Assembly: GCF_025336485.1 (NCBI RefSeq)
Contig: NZ_JAODAB010000022.1
Coordinates: 1-64,000, forward strand
Length of the DNA stretch: 64,000 nucleotides
Direction of reading: 5' to 3'
From: Pseudomonas citri
GTDB taxonomy: Bacteria; Pseudomonadota; Gammaproteobacteria; Pseudomonadales; Pseudomonadaceae
Shown here: one piece after another, positions 17,099 to 24,879 of the stretch
How positions within the stretch are numbered: the stretch's first letter is position 1
Layout of the letters: each line of letters opens with the position of its first letter
Notes under the pieces: model-generated
Seen by the model: the letters and a program-made list of their open reading frames with translations, nothing else
What the model was told of the DNA's origin: nothing
Database searches by the model: none
Made by a program: the position numbers and the translations under genes

Positions 17099-17190
17099 GA
17101 ACGAAGCACCTCGCAAAGCAACATCGGGACAATCGAAAACGGACTCGGCAAAGGCAAGCCTCCTGTTGTGAGCGGGCAGCAAACCAATGG

Positions 17191-17218
17191 TTTAACTTGA
17201 ATGAGCGTTCAAGTTAAA
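17191..17218. promoter_or_regulatory. Perfect 28-bp palindrome upstream of betT, candidate BetI/TetR-family operator
   Basis: The 11-bp arms TTTAACTTGAA (17191-17201) and TTCAAGTTAAA (17208-17218) are exact inverses separated by TGAGCG. There is no following T-run, so an operator fits better than a terminator. It lies in the 322-base space between divergent betT and dcyD, nearer betT. TetR-family regulators such as BetI bind sites of this size next to choline genes. No such regulator gene is in the window. The rest of the space holds no other recognisable feature. Confidence 0.6.
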
Positions 17219-17420
17219 CATAGATAGGTGGCTAAGGACTAATCGCAAGGCTAGACGGTACGTTTCCTACGTCGACCTGCGGGAGGGTATGACGGTGCTG
17301 GGGAAGTATTCGTTCAGTTAGCGTAAAGCCCCTGGCCGAGCGAGCGGCTTCCACATGCCGGTTGCCCATGGATACCCACGTGCCTATAGTCCAGACATTT
17401 CCTACAACCAGTACGGACCC

Positions 17421-18413
17421 ATGATCAAACAACAGCTGGCGCGTTTTAACCGTCTCGACCTGCTCGGCCACCCGACTCCCCTGGAAAAACTCGATCGTCT
17501 CTCTACCTGGCTCGGTCGCGACATCTACATCAAGCGTGACGACCTGACCCCGCTGGCGCTGGGCGGCAACAAACTGCGCAAGCTCGAGTACCTCGCCGCC
17601 GACGCCCTGGCCCAAGGTGCAGACACGCTGATCACCGCAGGCGCGATCCAATCCAACCATGTGCGCCAGACCGCTGCCCTGGCGGCCAAACTGGGCCTGG
17701 GCTGCGTGGCCCTGCTGGAAAACCCCATCGGCACCGAGGACAGCAACTACCTGGGCAACGGCAACCGGCTGTTACTGGAGCTGTTCGACGCCAAGGTCGA
17801 ACTGGTGGAGAACCTGGACAACGCCGATGAGCAATTGCAGGCCCTGGCCAGTCGCCTGCGCAGCAATGGGAAAAAACCTTACCTGGTACCGATTGGTGGT
17901 TCGAATGCCTTGGGCGCGCTGGGGTATGTGCGCGCCGGCCTGGAGCTGGCCGAGCAGATCAAGGACACCGGGCTCGAATTCTCCGCCGTGGTATTGGCTT
18001 CGGGCAGCGCGGGCACCCACAGCGGCCTGGCGTTGGCCCTGAGCGAGACGCTGCCGCAGCTTCCGGTGATTGGCGTAACGGTTTCGCGCAGCGAGGAGGA
18101 CCAGTTTCCGAAGGTCCAGGGTCTTGCCGAACGCATCGCCCAGTTGCTGGATGTGGCGCTCCCAGCCGCGTTCAAGGTCAACTTGTGGGACGAATATTTC
18201 GCGCCCCGCTACGGCGAGCCGAACGCCGGGACCCTGGCGGCGGTCAAGCTGCTCGCCAGCCAGGAAGGCCTGCTGCTGGACCCGGTCTACACCGGCAAGG
18301 CCATGGCCGGCCTGCTCGACGGCATCGGTCGCGACCGCTTCGACGACGGCCCGATCCTGTTCCTGCACACCGGTGGCGCGCCGGCGTTGTTTGCCTACAG
18401 CGCGGCGTTTTGA
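17421..18413 (+). CDS. dcyD: D-cysteine desulfhydrase
   Basis: A 330-residue PLP enzyme (ACC deaminase/D-cysteine desulfhydrase family) that degrades D-cysteine to pyruvate, sulfide and ammonia. The PLP lysine lies in LALGGNKLRKLEYL, and later segments LITAGAIQSNHVRQTAALAA and ASGSAGTHSGLALAL match the family. The ATG at 17421 gives MIKQQLARFNRLDLLGHPTP. Upstream codons are open but unlike relatives. The gene precedes the cystine importer tcyJLN, as its E. coli counterpart is linked to fliY(tcyJ)-yecSC, so it probably handles D-cyst(e)ine taken up by that system. A strong hairpin separates the two transcription units. Confidence 0.9.
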   Translation: MIKQQLARFNRLDLLGHPTPLEKLDRLSTWLGRDIYIKRDDLTPLALGGNKLRKLEYLAADALAQGADTLITAGAIQSNHVRQTAALAAKLGLGCVALLENPIGTEDSNYLGNGNRLLLELFDAKVELVENLDNADEQLQALASRLRSNGKKPYLVPIGGSNALGALGYVRAGLELAEQIKDTGLEFSAVVLASGSAGTHSGLALALSETLPQLPVIGVTVSRSEEDQFPKVQGLAERIAQLLDVALPAAFKVNLWDEYFAPRYGEPNAGTLAAVKLLASQEGLLLDPVYTGKAMAGLLDGIGRDRFDDGPILFLHTGGAPALFAYSAAF

Positions 18414-18426
18414 AAAGAGGGATGAC

Positions 18427-18466
18427 TTCTTTAGTGGGAGCGAACAGGCTCGCTCCCACTAAAGAA
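18427..18466. terminator. Long perfect hairpin between dcyD and tcyJ (REP-like, probable terminator)
   Basis: The arms TTCTTTAGTGGGAGCGA (18427-18443) and TCGCTCCCACTAAAGAA (18450-18466) pair over 17 bp with a 6-nt loop. The GTGGGAGCGA core is the REP motif used elsewhere in the window. There is no long T-run after it, so it may be a REP that also blocks read-through or protects mRNA 3' ends. Confidence 0.6.
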
Positions 18467-18472
18467 CGATAA

Positions 18473-18520
18473 ATTCCATATTGGAATATAAGATTTAGTT
18501 AATATTATTTTCCAATCTAT
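18473..18520 (+). promoter_or_regulatory. AT-rich palindromic region upstream of tcyJ, candidate sulfur-starvation regulator site
   Basis: A 15-bp palindrome ATTCCATATTGGAAT (18473-18487) is followed by very AT-rich DNA to about 18520, in contrast to the surrounding GC-rich sequence. GGAATA at 18483-18488 recurs upstream of three other sulfur genes in this window. CysB is the obvious candidate regulator, but no consensus match has been computed. Confidence 0.35.
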
Positions 18521-18665
18521 ATCGGTCACCCTATAGTCTCGCCACAAGGCGCATTTGCCGCGAGACGCACGACCTGCTTTAAGGCAGGATGTGGCAATCT
18601 TTTCCAATCGCGGCTACGCCTTTCTATCCAGATAACGTCTTCATAAGAAAACACAGGGGCTTGTC

Positions 18666-19460
18666 ATGAATTTTTCCGCATTACGTCGCAACCTGTTGGT
18701 GGGTTCGCTGGGCCTGGCATTGGGTGTCGGCTTGTTGGGGCAAGCGGTTGCCGGTGAGCAGCTGCAAACGATCAAAGACAAAGGCGTGATCAATATCGGC
18801 CTGGAAGGCACTTACCCACCCTTCAGCTTCGTCGATGCCGACGGCAAGCTGGCCGGTTTCGAAGTGGAATTCTCCGAAGCCCTGGCCAAGGAGCTGGGCG
18901 TGAAGGTCAAACTGCAACCGACCAAATGGGACGGGATTCTCGCAGCACTGGAATCCAAGCGCCTGGACGCGGTGATCAACCAGGTGACCATTTCCGAAGA
19001 GCGCAAGAAGAAGTATGACTTCTCCCAGCCCTACACCGTTTCCGGTATTCAGGCGCTGGTACTGACCAAGAACAAAGACACCTTCAAGACGGCTGCGGAT
19101 CTGTCCGGCAAGAAGGTCGGCGTAGGTCTGGGCACCAACTACGAACAGTGGGTCAAAGCCAATGTACCCGGCGCTGACGTGCGTACCTATGAAGATGATC
19201 CGACCAAGTTCCAGGACCTGCGTGTCGGTCGCATCGACGCTATCCTGATCGACCGCCTCGCAGCACTGGAATACGCCAAGAAAGCCAAGGACACAACGGC
19301 CGCCGGCGAAGCGTTCTCCCGCCAGGAATCCGGTATCGCCCTGCGCAAAGGCGAGCCCGAGTTGCTGGATGCGATCAACAAGGCCATCGACAAACTGCGC
19401 GCCGACGGCACCCTCGCCAAGATCTCGCAGAAGTACTTCAACGCTGACGTCACGAAATAA
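18666..19460 (+). CDS. tcyJ: Cystine ABC transporter, periplasmic substrate-binding protein
   Basis: A 264-residue polar-amino-acid binding protein (SBP_bac_3/FliY type) for L-cystine. The signal peptide covers about residues 1-29 (LLVGSLGLALGVGLLGQAVA). Binding-domain landmarks are GLEGTYPPFSFVDADGKLAGF and the QVTISEERKKKYDFSQPY segment. The stop codon overlaps the permease start (TAATGG), so the three transporter genes form an operon. Its location downstream of dcyD supports a cyst(e)ine role over other amino acids. Confidence 0.9.
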   Translation: MNFSALRRNLLVGSLGLALGVGLLGQAVAGEQLQTIKDKGVINIGLEGTYPPFSFVDADGKLAGFEVEFSEALAKELGVKVKLQPTKWDGILAALESKRLDAVINQVTISEERKKKYDFSQPYTVSGIQALVLTKNKDTFKTAADLSGKKVGVGLGTNYEQWVKANVPGADVRTYEDDPTKFQDLRVGRIDAILIDRLAALEYAKKAKDTTAAGEAFSRQESGIALRKGEPELLDAINKAIDKLRADGTLAKISQKYFNADVTK

Positions 19461-20125
19461 TGGAAGACGCTTTTCAACTTGCGCTGGACTCCGCGCCCTT
19501 CCTGCTCAAGGGCGCGTACTACACCGTCATCCTCAGCCTGGGCGGCATGTTCTTCGGTTTGCTGCTCGGGTTCGGCCTGGCGTTGATGCGTTTGTCACGC
19601 TTCAAACCGGTGAACTGGATCGCCCGCATCTACGTGTCGTTCTTTCGCGGCACACCGTTGCTGGTGCAGTTGTTCGTGATCTATTACGGGTTGCCGCAAC
19701 TGGGCGTCGAACTCGACCCGCTACCGGCGGCCCTGATCGGCTTTTCGCTGAACATGGCCGCCTATGCGTGTGAAATCCTGCGGGCGGCCATCGGCTCCAT
19801 CGAGCGCGGCCAATGGGAAGCGGCGGCGAGTATCGGCATGACCCGCGCCCAGACCCTGCGTCGGGCCATCCTGCCGCAGGCGGCGCGCACAGCCTTGCCA
19901 CCGTTGGGCAACAGCTTCATCTCCCTGGTCAAGGACACCGCGCTGGCGGCGACCATCCAGGTGCCGGAGCTGTTCCGCCAGGCGCAGCTGATCACTGCCC
20001 GAACCTTCGAAATCTTCACCATGTATCTTGCCGCCGCGCTGATCTACTGGATTCTGGCGAGCGTGCTCGCGCATCTGCAGAACATCCTGGAAGCCCGGGT
20101 CAATCGGCATGACCAGGAGTCCTGA
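19460..20125 (+). CDS. tcyL: Cystine ABC transporter, permease
   Basis: A 221-residue His/Glu/Gln-type amino-acid ABC permease with about five membrane segments. The family motif near the third segment is YVSFFRGTPLLVQLFVIYYG, and the EAA loop is EAAASIGMTRAQTLRRAILP. The ATG at 19460 overlaps the tcyJ stop codon, and the gene ends three bases before tcyN. Confidence 0.9.
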   Translation: MEDAFQLALDSAPFLLKGAYYTVILSLGGMFFGLLLGFGLALMRLSRFKPVNWIARIYVSFFRGTPLLVQLFVIYYGLPQLGVELDPLPAALIGFSLNMAAYACEILRAAIGSIERGQWEAAASIGMTRAQTLRRAILPQAARTALPPLGNSFISLVKDTALAATIQVPELFRQAQLITARTFEIFTMYLAAALIYWILASVLAHLQNILEARVNRHDQES

Positions 20126-20128
20126 CCC

Positions 20129-20875
20129 ATGATTGTCGTGGAAAAACTGACAAAGCAGTTCAAGGGTCAGGTGGTGCTCAACGGCATCGACCTGAAGATC
20201 GAAGAAGGCGAAGTGGTCGCGATCATCGGCCCCAGCGGCTCGGGCAAGACCACGTTCCTGCGCTGCCTGAACTTCCTCGAAGAACCCAGCAGCGGCCGGA
20301 TCAAGGTCGGTAACATCGAAATCGATGGCAGCCGCCCGCTGAACCAGCAGCAGGGGCTGGTGCGTCGCTTACGCCAGCAGGTGGGCTTCGTGTTCCAGAA
20401 CTTCAACCTGTTTCCTCACCGCACCGCGTTGGAGAACGTCATCGAAGGTCCGCTGGTGGTGAAGAAAACACCGCGTGCCGAGGCCGAAAGCCTGGGCCGT
20501 AAGCTCTTGGCCAAGGTGGGCCTGGCCGGCAAGGAAGACGCCTATCCACGTCGCCTTTCCGGCGGCCAGCAACAGCGCGTGGCGATTGCCCGGGCGTTGG
20601 CGATGGAGCCTGCGGTGATCCTGTTCGATGAGCCGACCTCGGCCCTCGATCCGGAACTGGTGGGCGAAGTATTGGCGACCATCCGTGGGCTCGCGCAAGA
20701 GAAGCGCACCATGGTCATCGTGACCCATGAAATGGGTTTTGCCCGGGACGTGGCCAACCGCGTGGTGTTTTTTGACAAAGGCGTGATCGTCGAGCAAGGC
20801 GAAGCCAAGGCGTTGTTCGCCTCCCCCAAGGAAGAGCGTACCCGCCAATTCCTCAGCAAGTTCCTCTCGGCCTGA
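20129..20875 (+). CDS. tcyN: Cystine ABC transporter, ATP-binding protein
   Basis: A 248-residue ABC ATPase of the polar-amino-acid family. Walker A is GPSGSGKT at about residues 35-42, the Q-loop is VFQNFNLFPHRTALENV, the signature is LSGGQQQRVAIARAL and Walker B is VILFDEPTSALDPE. It completes the tcyJLN operon. An inverted repeat follows at 20907-20928. Confidence 0.91.
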   Translation: MIVVEKLTKQFKGQVVLNGIDLKIEEGEVVAIIGPSGSGKTTFLRCLNFLEEPSSGRIKVGNIEIDGSRPLNQQQGLVRRLRQQVGFVFQNFNLFPHRTALENVIEGPLVVKKTPRAEAESLGRKLLAKVGLAGKEDAYPRRLSGGQQQRVAIARALAMEPAVILFDEPTSALDPELVGEVLATIRGLAQEKRTMVIVTHEMGFARDVANRVVFFDKGVIVEQGEAKALFASPKEERTRQFLSKFLSA

Positions 20876-20906
20876 TACGGCGTCGGGCAAATTATTGAGG
20901 GCGCTA

Positions 20907-20928
20907 TCACTTCCAGGGATGGAAGTGA
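20907..20928. terminator. Short inverted repeat after tcyN, weak terminator candidate
   Basis: Perfect 9-bp arms TCACTTCCA (20907-20915) and TGGAAGTGA (20920-20928) enclose a 4-nt GGGA loop, 32 bases after the tcyN stop. No T-run follows, so termination is only suggested by position. Confidence 0.35.
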
Positions 20929-21175
20929 GGCAATGCGACCGTTATGGATATATCGCAACCTCCTCTTGCCTCGCGCTTCTGTGCGACCTGCACATATCTC
21001 CATAACAATTTCCCTTGTCCACGCTCGATCCAACTTCACTGACAGGCCTTTCGCTCAAAAGGCCTCACGCCTGGACGAGCCGAGGAAAAAGACGTTTGGC
21101 GCCGAGCATAATTAACGCCAGCGTGTAGGATATTTCTGAAGACTTGCACAATGTTTTATCCAGCAAGTGCCTCTA

Positions 21176-21205
21176 TTGACACTGAAACTGTTGAGCCCTT
21201 ATTTA
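21176..21205 (+). promoter_or_regulatory. Sigma-70-like promoter candidate in the 478-base gap 20876-21354
   Basis: The gap between tcyN and the next gene has no convincing coding sequence. It becomes AT-rich after about 21115. TTGACA at 21176-21181 and TATTTA at 21200-21205 are separated by 18 bases, a plausible sigma-70 promoter about 150 bases before the ATG at 21355. The long leader between them is unexplained. Confidence 0.4.
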
Positions 21206-21354
21206 AGGCCAACAGGCGATGCACATTATTTTTGTTCTGCGCGGCGGTCCACTGTCACCAAGGTTGATAACCGCGCAATTAAATATGTCGCGATGATTGA
21301 ACGCCGTTGCTTTGCCCGAAATGGATTTCGCTTTCAAGCATCAAGGAGAACCGC

Positions 21355-22125
21355 ATGACATGTACGTCGAACATCACCGCCCTGGCCGCACCCACCCTGG
21401 CCAATGCCCACCGCAGCGGCATCAGCATCAGCAGCGCCGCCCACCTGGAGGTCACCATCGCCGCCTATCCCGGCATGGACACAGGCGACTTGATCGAGCT
21501 GTTCTGGGACGACTGCTACGTCGGCTCGCACCTGGTGACGCCGCCGGATGTACAGGACAGCGTCACGTTACGAATACCGGAAAGCTTCATTGCCAACGGA
21601 ACCTCATCCATCCATTACCGCGTAATGCAGGTCGGACGCGACCCCGCGCTGTCGGCCAAACGCCGGGTGCAGGTCAAGCTCGATTGCCCTGGCGGCCAGC
21701 CATCGGCCTTGAGTGGCGACGAGAACCAAGGGTTGGCACCCGTGCGGATTCCCGATGCCATTCGTCGCCATGGCGTGAACCCCAATCAGATCAAGCGCGG
21801 TGTACCGCTGACCATCGCCCCCTACCTGAACATGGCGGTTGGCGATGCGGTGACGCTGCGCTGGGGTGATGTGCGCATGGACCTGCCTGCGGTCACGACT
21901 GGCGAGGTCGGCCAGCCGATCAATATCTGGGTGCCGCCGGAGATCATTCTTGAAGCGGGAGAAGACCTGCGCCTGGAAGTGACTTACTGCATCCTCGACC
22001 GGGTGGGCAACAATTCCCAATGGGCGCCGCCGCGAACGTTGAAGATCGGTTGCGCCAATCCTTACCTCAAGAGCCGGTCGAAAGAGGCGCTCATGGTCGC
22101 CGAGCCGTACCGCACAAAAGCTTGA
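21355..22125 (+). CDS. Uncharacterised protein with two Ig-like repeat modules
   Basis: The function is not recognised. The 256-residue product has no signal peptide or membrane segment. It contains two related modules, about residues 11-109 and 128-232. Each has a strand pattern of the form VTIA.Y..M..GD...L.W.D, followed by ..P..I...G...L.Y.V. This is typical of Ig-like beta-sandwich repeats found in larger Pseudomonas surface or secreted proteins. An AAGGAGA ribosome binding site seven bases before the ATG at 21355 makes the start firm. It stands alone between tcyN and the sfnB operon. It could be a stand-alone carbohydrate- or protein-binding module or a domesticated fragment of a larger repeat protein. 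Confidence 0.75.
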   Translation: MTCTSNITALAAPTLANAHRSGISISSAAHLEVTIAAYPGMDTGDLIELFWDDCYVGSHLVTPPDVQDSVTLRIPESFIANGTSSIHYRVMQVGRDPALSAKRRVQVKLDCPGGQPSALSGDENQGLAPVRIPDAIRRHGVNPNQIKRGVPLTIAPYLNMAVGDAVTLRWGDVRMDLPAVTTGEVGQPINIWVPPEIILEAGEDLRLEVTYCILDRVGNNSQWAPPRTLKIGCANPYLKSRSKEALMVAEPYRTKA

Positions 22126-22165
22126 TTGGGGCCCACTGCTGTTCATTCAAGAACAACGATGAACC

Positions 22166-22190
22166 TGTGGCGAGGGAGCCCCTCGCCACA
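22166..22190. repeat. TGTGGCGAGGG-type palindromic repeat
   Basis: TGTGGCGAGGG (22166-22176) and CCCTCGCCACA (22180-22190) are perfect 11-bp arms with a 3-nt loop. The repeat belongs to the same family as 2867-2896 and lies 40 bases after the Ig-like gene, where it may also act as a terminator. Confidence 0.7.
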
Positions 22191-22352
22191 AAGGCCTCTT
22201 CATCCCCATGAGCGCACAAAACCAACCTATTCATATTCCTAAAAGTTAGTTCAAAAACGGTTTATACACGTCTAGGGTATATACACCGGACCACCGGACA
22301 TTCCTGTTTTTGTTCGCCGCAAAACGCGGCGTCTTAGAGATGTGAGGTGGGT

Positions 22353-22421
22353 ATGGTACGGAACACGAACACCCCAGCGCAGGGCGCCAAGGCGCTGCCA
22401 GCAGCCATGGAGCGGCGGTGA
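22353..22421 (+). CDS. Candidate 22-codon leader peptide overlapping sfnB
   Basis: ATG at 22353 opens a 22-codon frame (MVRNTNTPAQGAKALPAAME then RR) that stops at TGA 22419-22421, and this stop overlaps the ATG of the next gene as TGATG. GAGG lies about five bases upstream, so initiation is plausible. A hairpin (CGCCGC 22315-22320, GCGGCG 22326-22331) lies just before it. The peptide has no cysteine or methionine run that would suggest classic attenuation, so its role, if any, may be translational coupling. It could equally be a chance frame. Confidence 0.35.
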   Translation: MVRNTNTPAQGAKALPAAMERR

Positions 22422-23662
22422 TGTCGGACTTGGCGCAAGCAAAGGTCCAGAGCGACCTGGACATCGCCCCGCTGTTGTTGCCAGCCCAGGTGCTGCGCAA
22501 CGATGCCGAGGCCATCAAGGCCGCCCGGGAACTGGCGCAAGTGGCCCGCCAGCAAGCCGCGCGGCGCGACCAGCAGCGCAAGCTGCCCTGGTCGGAGATC
22601 GAGCAATTCACTCGTAGCGGACTGGGGAGCATCGCCATTCCCCGGGCATACGGTGGCCCGCAGGTCTCGTTCGTCACCATCGCCGACGTCTTCGCGATCA
22701 TTTCCGCTGCCGACCCGGCCCTGGGACAGATCCCGCAAAACCAGTTTGGCATTCTCCAGCTGATCTTCGGCACAGGCACCGAACGGCAGAAAAAACTCCT
22801 CCTGCAAAGCGTGCTCGAAGGCTGGCGCATCGGCAATGCCGGGCCGGAACGTGGCGTTCGCAATACCCTTGAACTCAAGACCCGAATCACCGCCGACGGC
22901 GACAGTTTTGTCATCAATGGCCAAAAGTTCTATTCCACCGGCGCGCTGTTCGCCCATTGGGTGGCGGTCAAGGCGCTCAACGACGAGGGACGGCAAGTGC
23001 TGGCGTTCGTGCGTCGCGGTACACCGGGCCTGCGTATCGTCGACGACTGGTCGGGCTTCGGTCAGCGCACCACGGCCAGCGGCACCGTGTTGCTCAACAA
23101 CGTGCGCGTCGACGCCGACCTGGTGCTGGATAACTGGCGCATCAACGAAGCGCCGAATGTGCAAGGCGCGATCTCACAGCTGATCCAGGCCGCCATCGAC
23201 GCCGGCATTGCCCGGGGTGCCATCGACGATGCCATCGCCTTCGTTCGCGAACGCGCCCGACCGTGGATCGACGCCAAGGTCGACCGGGCCAGCGACGACC
23301 TCTACGTGATCGCCGACGTCGGCAAATTGAAGATCGAACTGCACGCCGCCGAAGCACTGCTGCGCAAGTCCGCACAAGTGCTGGACGAAGTCAGCGCCGC
23401 CCCCATCACCGAGCAGTCGGCTGCACGCGCCTCGATTGCCGTGGCCGAGGCCAAGGTGCTGACCACAGAGATCGCCCTGCAGGCCAGCGAGAAACTCTTC
23501 GAGCTGGCCGGCAGCCGTGCCACCCTCGCCGAATTCAACCTCGACCGCCACTGGCGCAACGCTCGGGTGCACACCCTGCACGACCCGGTGCGCTGGAAAT
23601 ACCACGCGATAGGCGCCTATCGCCTGAACGGCACCTTGCCGGCCCGGCATTCCTGGATCTGA
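22421..23662 (+). CDS. sfnB: SfnB-family sulfur-acquisition flavoprotein (acyl-CoA dehydrogenase-like), first copy
   Basis: A 413-residue protein of the acyl-CoA dehydrogenase superfamily, SfnB branch, which pseudomonads use when growing on sulfones and related organosulfur. Visible landmarks are AIPRAYGGPQVSF, FYSTGALFAHWV, VDDWSGFGQRTTASG and the C-terminal signature HTLHDPVRWKYHAIG. The ATG at 22421 overlaps the stop of an upstream 22-codon frame; a GTG at 22418 is the alternative start. It is followed after 23 bases by a paralogue and then by a flavin monooxygenase, which supports a reductase/oxygenase system for releasing sulfur. Substrate unknown. Confidence 0.85.
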   Translation: MSDLAQAKVQSDLDIAPLLLPAQVLRNDAEAIKAARELAQVARQQAARRDQQRKLPWSEIEQFTRSGLGSIAIPRAYGGPQVSFVTIADVFAIISAADPALGQIPQNQFGILQLIFGTGTERQKKLLLQSVLEGWRIGNAGPERGVRNTLELKTRITADGDSFVINGQKFYSTGALFAHWVAVKALNDEGRQVLAFVRRGTPGLRIVDDWSGFGQRTTASGTVLLNNVRVDADLVLDNWRINEAPNVQGAISQLIQAAIDAGIARGAIDDAIAFVRERARPWIDAKVDRASDDLYVIADVGKLKIELHAAEALLRKSAQVLDEVSAAPITEQSAARASIAVAEAKVLTTEIALQASEKLFELAGSRATLAEFNLDRHWRNARVHTLHDPVRWKYHAIGAYRLNGTLPARHSWI

Positions 23663-23685
23663 CGACCCGACCTCTGGAGCAGCAC

Positions 23686-24879
23686 ATGACGCTTTCCCAA
23701 CACGTCGCGGTGATCGCCAGCGATGAACAAGCCCTGATCGTGGCCAGCGACCTGGCCGATGACTTCAAGCGCGACAGCGCCCTGCGCGACCGCGAGCGTC
23801 GCCTGCCGCGCCCGGAGCTGGAGGCCTTTTCCCGCTCCGGCCTGTGGGGCATCAGCGTACCCAAGGCCTACGGCGGTGCCGGCGTTTCCAACGTTACGCT
23901 GGCCAAGGTCATCGCGCTGATCGCCCAGGCCGACGGTTCCCTCGGACAGATTCCGCAGAACCACTACTACGCCCTGGAAGTGCTGCGGGTGAATGGCAGC
24001 GAAGCGCAAAAGCAGCGCCTGTACGCCGAAGTGCTGGCCGGACAGCGATTCGGCAATGCCCTGGCCGAGTTGGGGACCAAGACCGCCCACGACCGCACCA
24101 CCCAACTGCGCCGTGACGGCGCGGGCTATCGCATCAACGGTCGCAAGTTCTACGCCACGGGCGCGATCTATGCCCAGCGCATCCCCACGTCAGTGGTGGA
24201 TGAGCACGGCGTGCAGCAACTGGCATTCGTACCCCGCAACAGTAAAGGTCTGACGGTAATCGACGATTGGAGCGGTTTTGGCCAGCGCACCACGGGCAGC
24301 GGCTCGGTGGTATTCGAAGATGTCTACGTAGCCGCCGAAGACGTCGTGCCGTTCCAGAGCGCCTTCGAACGCCCCACGCCCGTCGGGCCGCTGGCGCAGA
24401 TTCTTCACGCCGCCATCGACACCGGCATCGCCCGCGCCGCCTATGAGGACGCCCTGCATTTTGTCCGGACTAAAACCCGACCGTGGATCGATGCCACCAG
24501 CGACATCGCCACCGAAGACCCCCACACCCTCAAGAGCTTCGGCCAACTGAGCATCCGCCTGCACGCCGCCGAAGCCTTGCTGGAGCGCGCTGGCGAGTTT
24601 CTCGACCAGGCCCAGGCCGCCCCGGATGCCGACACGGTCGCCGCCGCCTCGATCGCCGTGGCCGAAGCCCGCGCCATCAGCACCGAAACTTCCCTGGCTG
24701 CCGGCACCACCCTGTTCGAACTGGCCGGCAGCCAGGCGACCCTGGCCGAACACGGCCTCGATCGTCACTGGCGCAACGCCCGGGTGCACACGCTGCACGA
24801 CCCGGTGCGCTGGAAATACCACGCGGTGGGCAACTTCTATCTCAACGATGAAAAGCCGCCGCTGCGGGGGACGATCTGA
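23686..24879 (+). CDS. SfnB-family sulfur-acquisition flavoprotein, second copy
   Basis: A 397-residue paralogue of the preceding gene, sharing KAYGGAGVSN, KFYATGAIYAQR, DDWSGFGQRTTGSG and HTLHDPVRWKYHAVG. The ATG at 23686 follows TGGAGC. The terminal TGA overlaps the ATG of the monooxygenase gene (TGATG), so translation is coupled. Two adjacent SfnB-like proteins may act on different substrates or form a heteromer. The superfamily uses FAD or FMN, but the reaction of these members is not established. Confidence 0.85.
   Translation: MTLSQHVAVIASDEQALIVASDLADDFKRDSALRDRERRLPRPELEAFSRSGLWGISVPKAYGGAGVSNVTLAKVIALIAQADGSLGQIPQNHYYALEVLRVNGSEAQKQRLYAEVLAGQRFGNALAELGTKTAHDRTTQLRRDGAGYRINGRKFYATGAIYAQRIPTSVVDEHGVQQLAFVPRNSKGLTVIDDWSGFGQRTTGSGSVVFEDVYVAAEDVVPFQSAFERPTPVGPLAQILHAAIDTGIARAAYEDALHFVRTKTRPWIDATSDIATEDPHTLKSFGQLSIRLHAAEALLERAGEFLDQAQAAPDADTVAAASIAVAEARAISTETSLAAGTTLFELAGSQATLAEHGLDRHWRNARVHTLHDPVRWKYHAVGNFYLNDEKPPLRGTI

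Noticed and set aside
15110..17200. Long open frame antisense to betT (696 codons)
   Set aside because: It is the shadow of the transporter; the product is His/Gln-rich without membrane segments or domains.
20933..21115. 60-codon frame in the tcyN downstream gap
   Set aside because: No ribosome binding site, no recognisable pattern, and composition typical of non-coding sequence.
22126..22352. Sigma-54 (-24/-12) promoter upstream of the sfnB operon
   Set aside because: SfnR-type regulation would predict a GG-N10-GC element, but none is convincing in this region.
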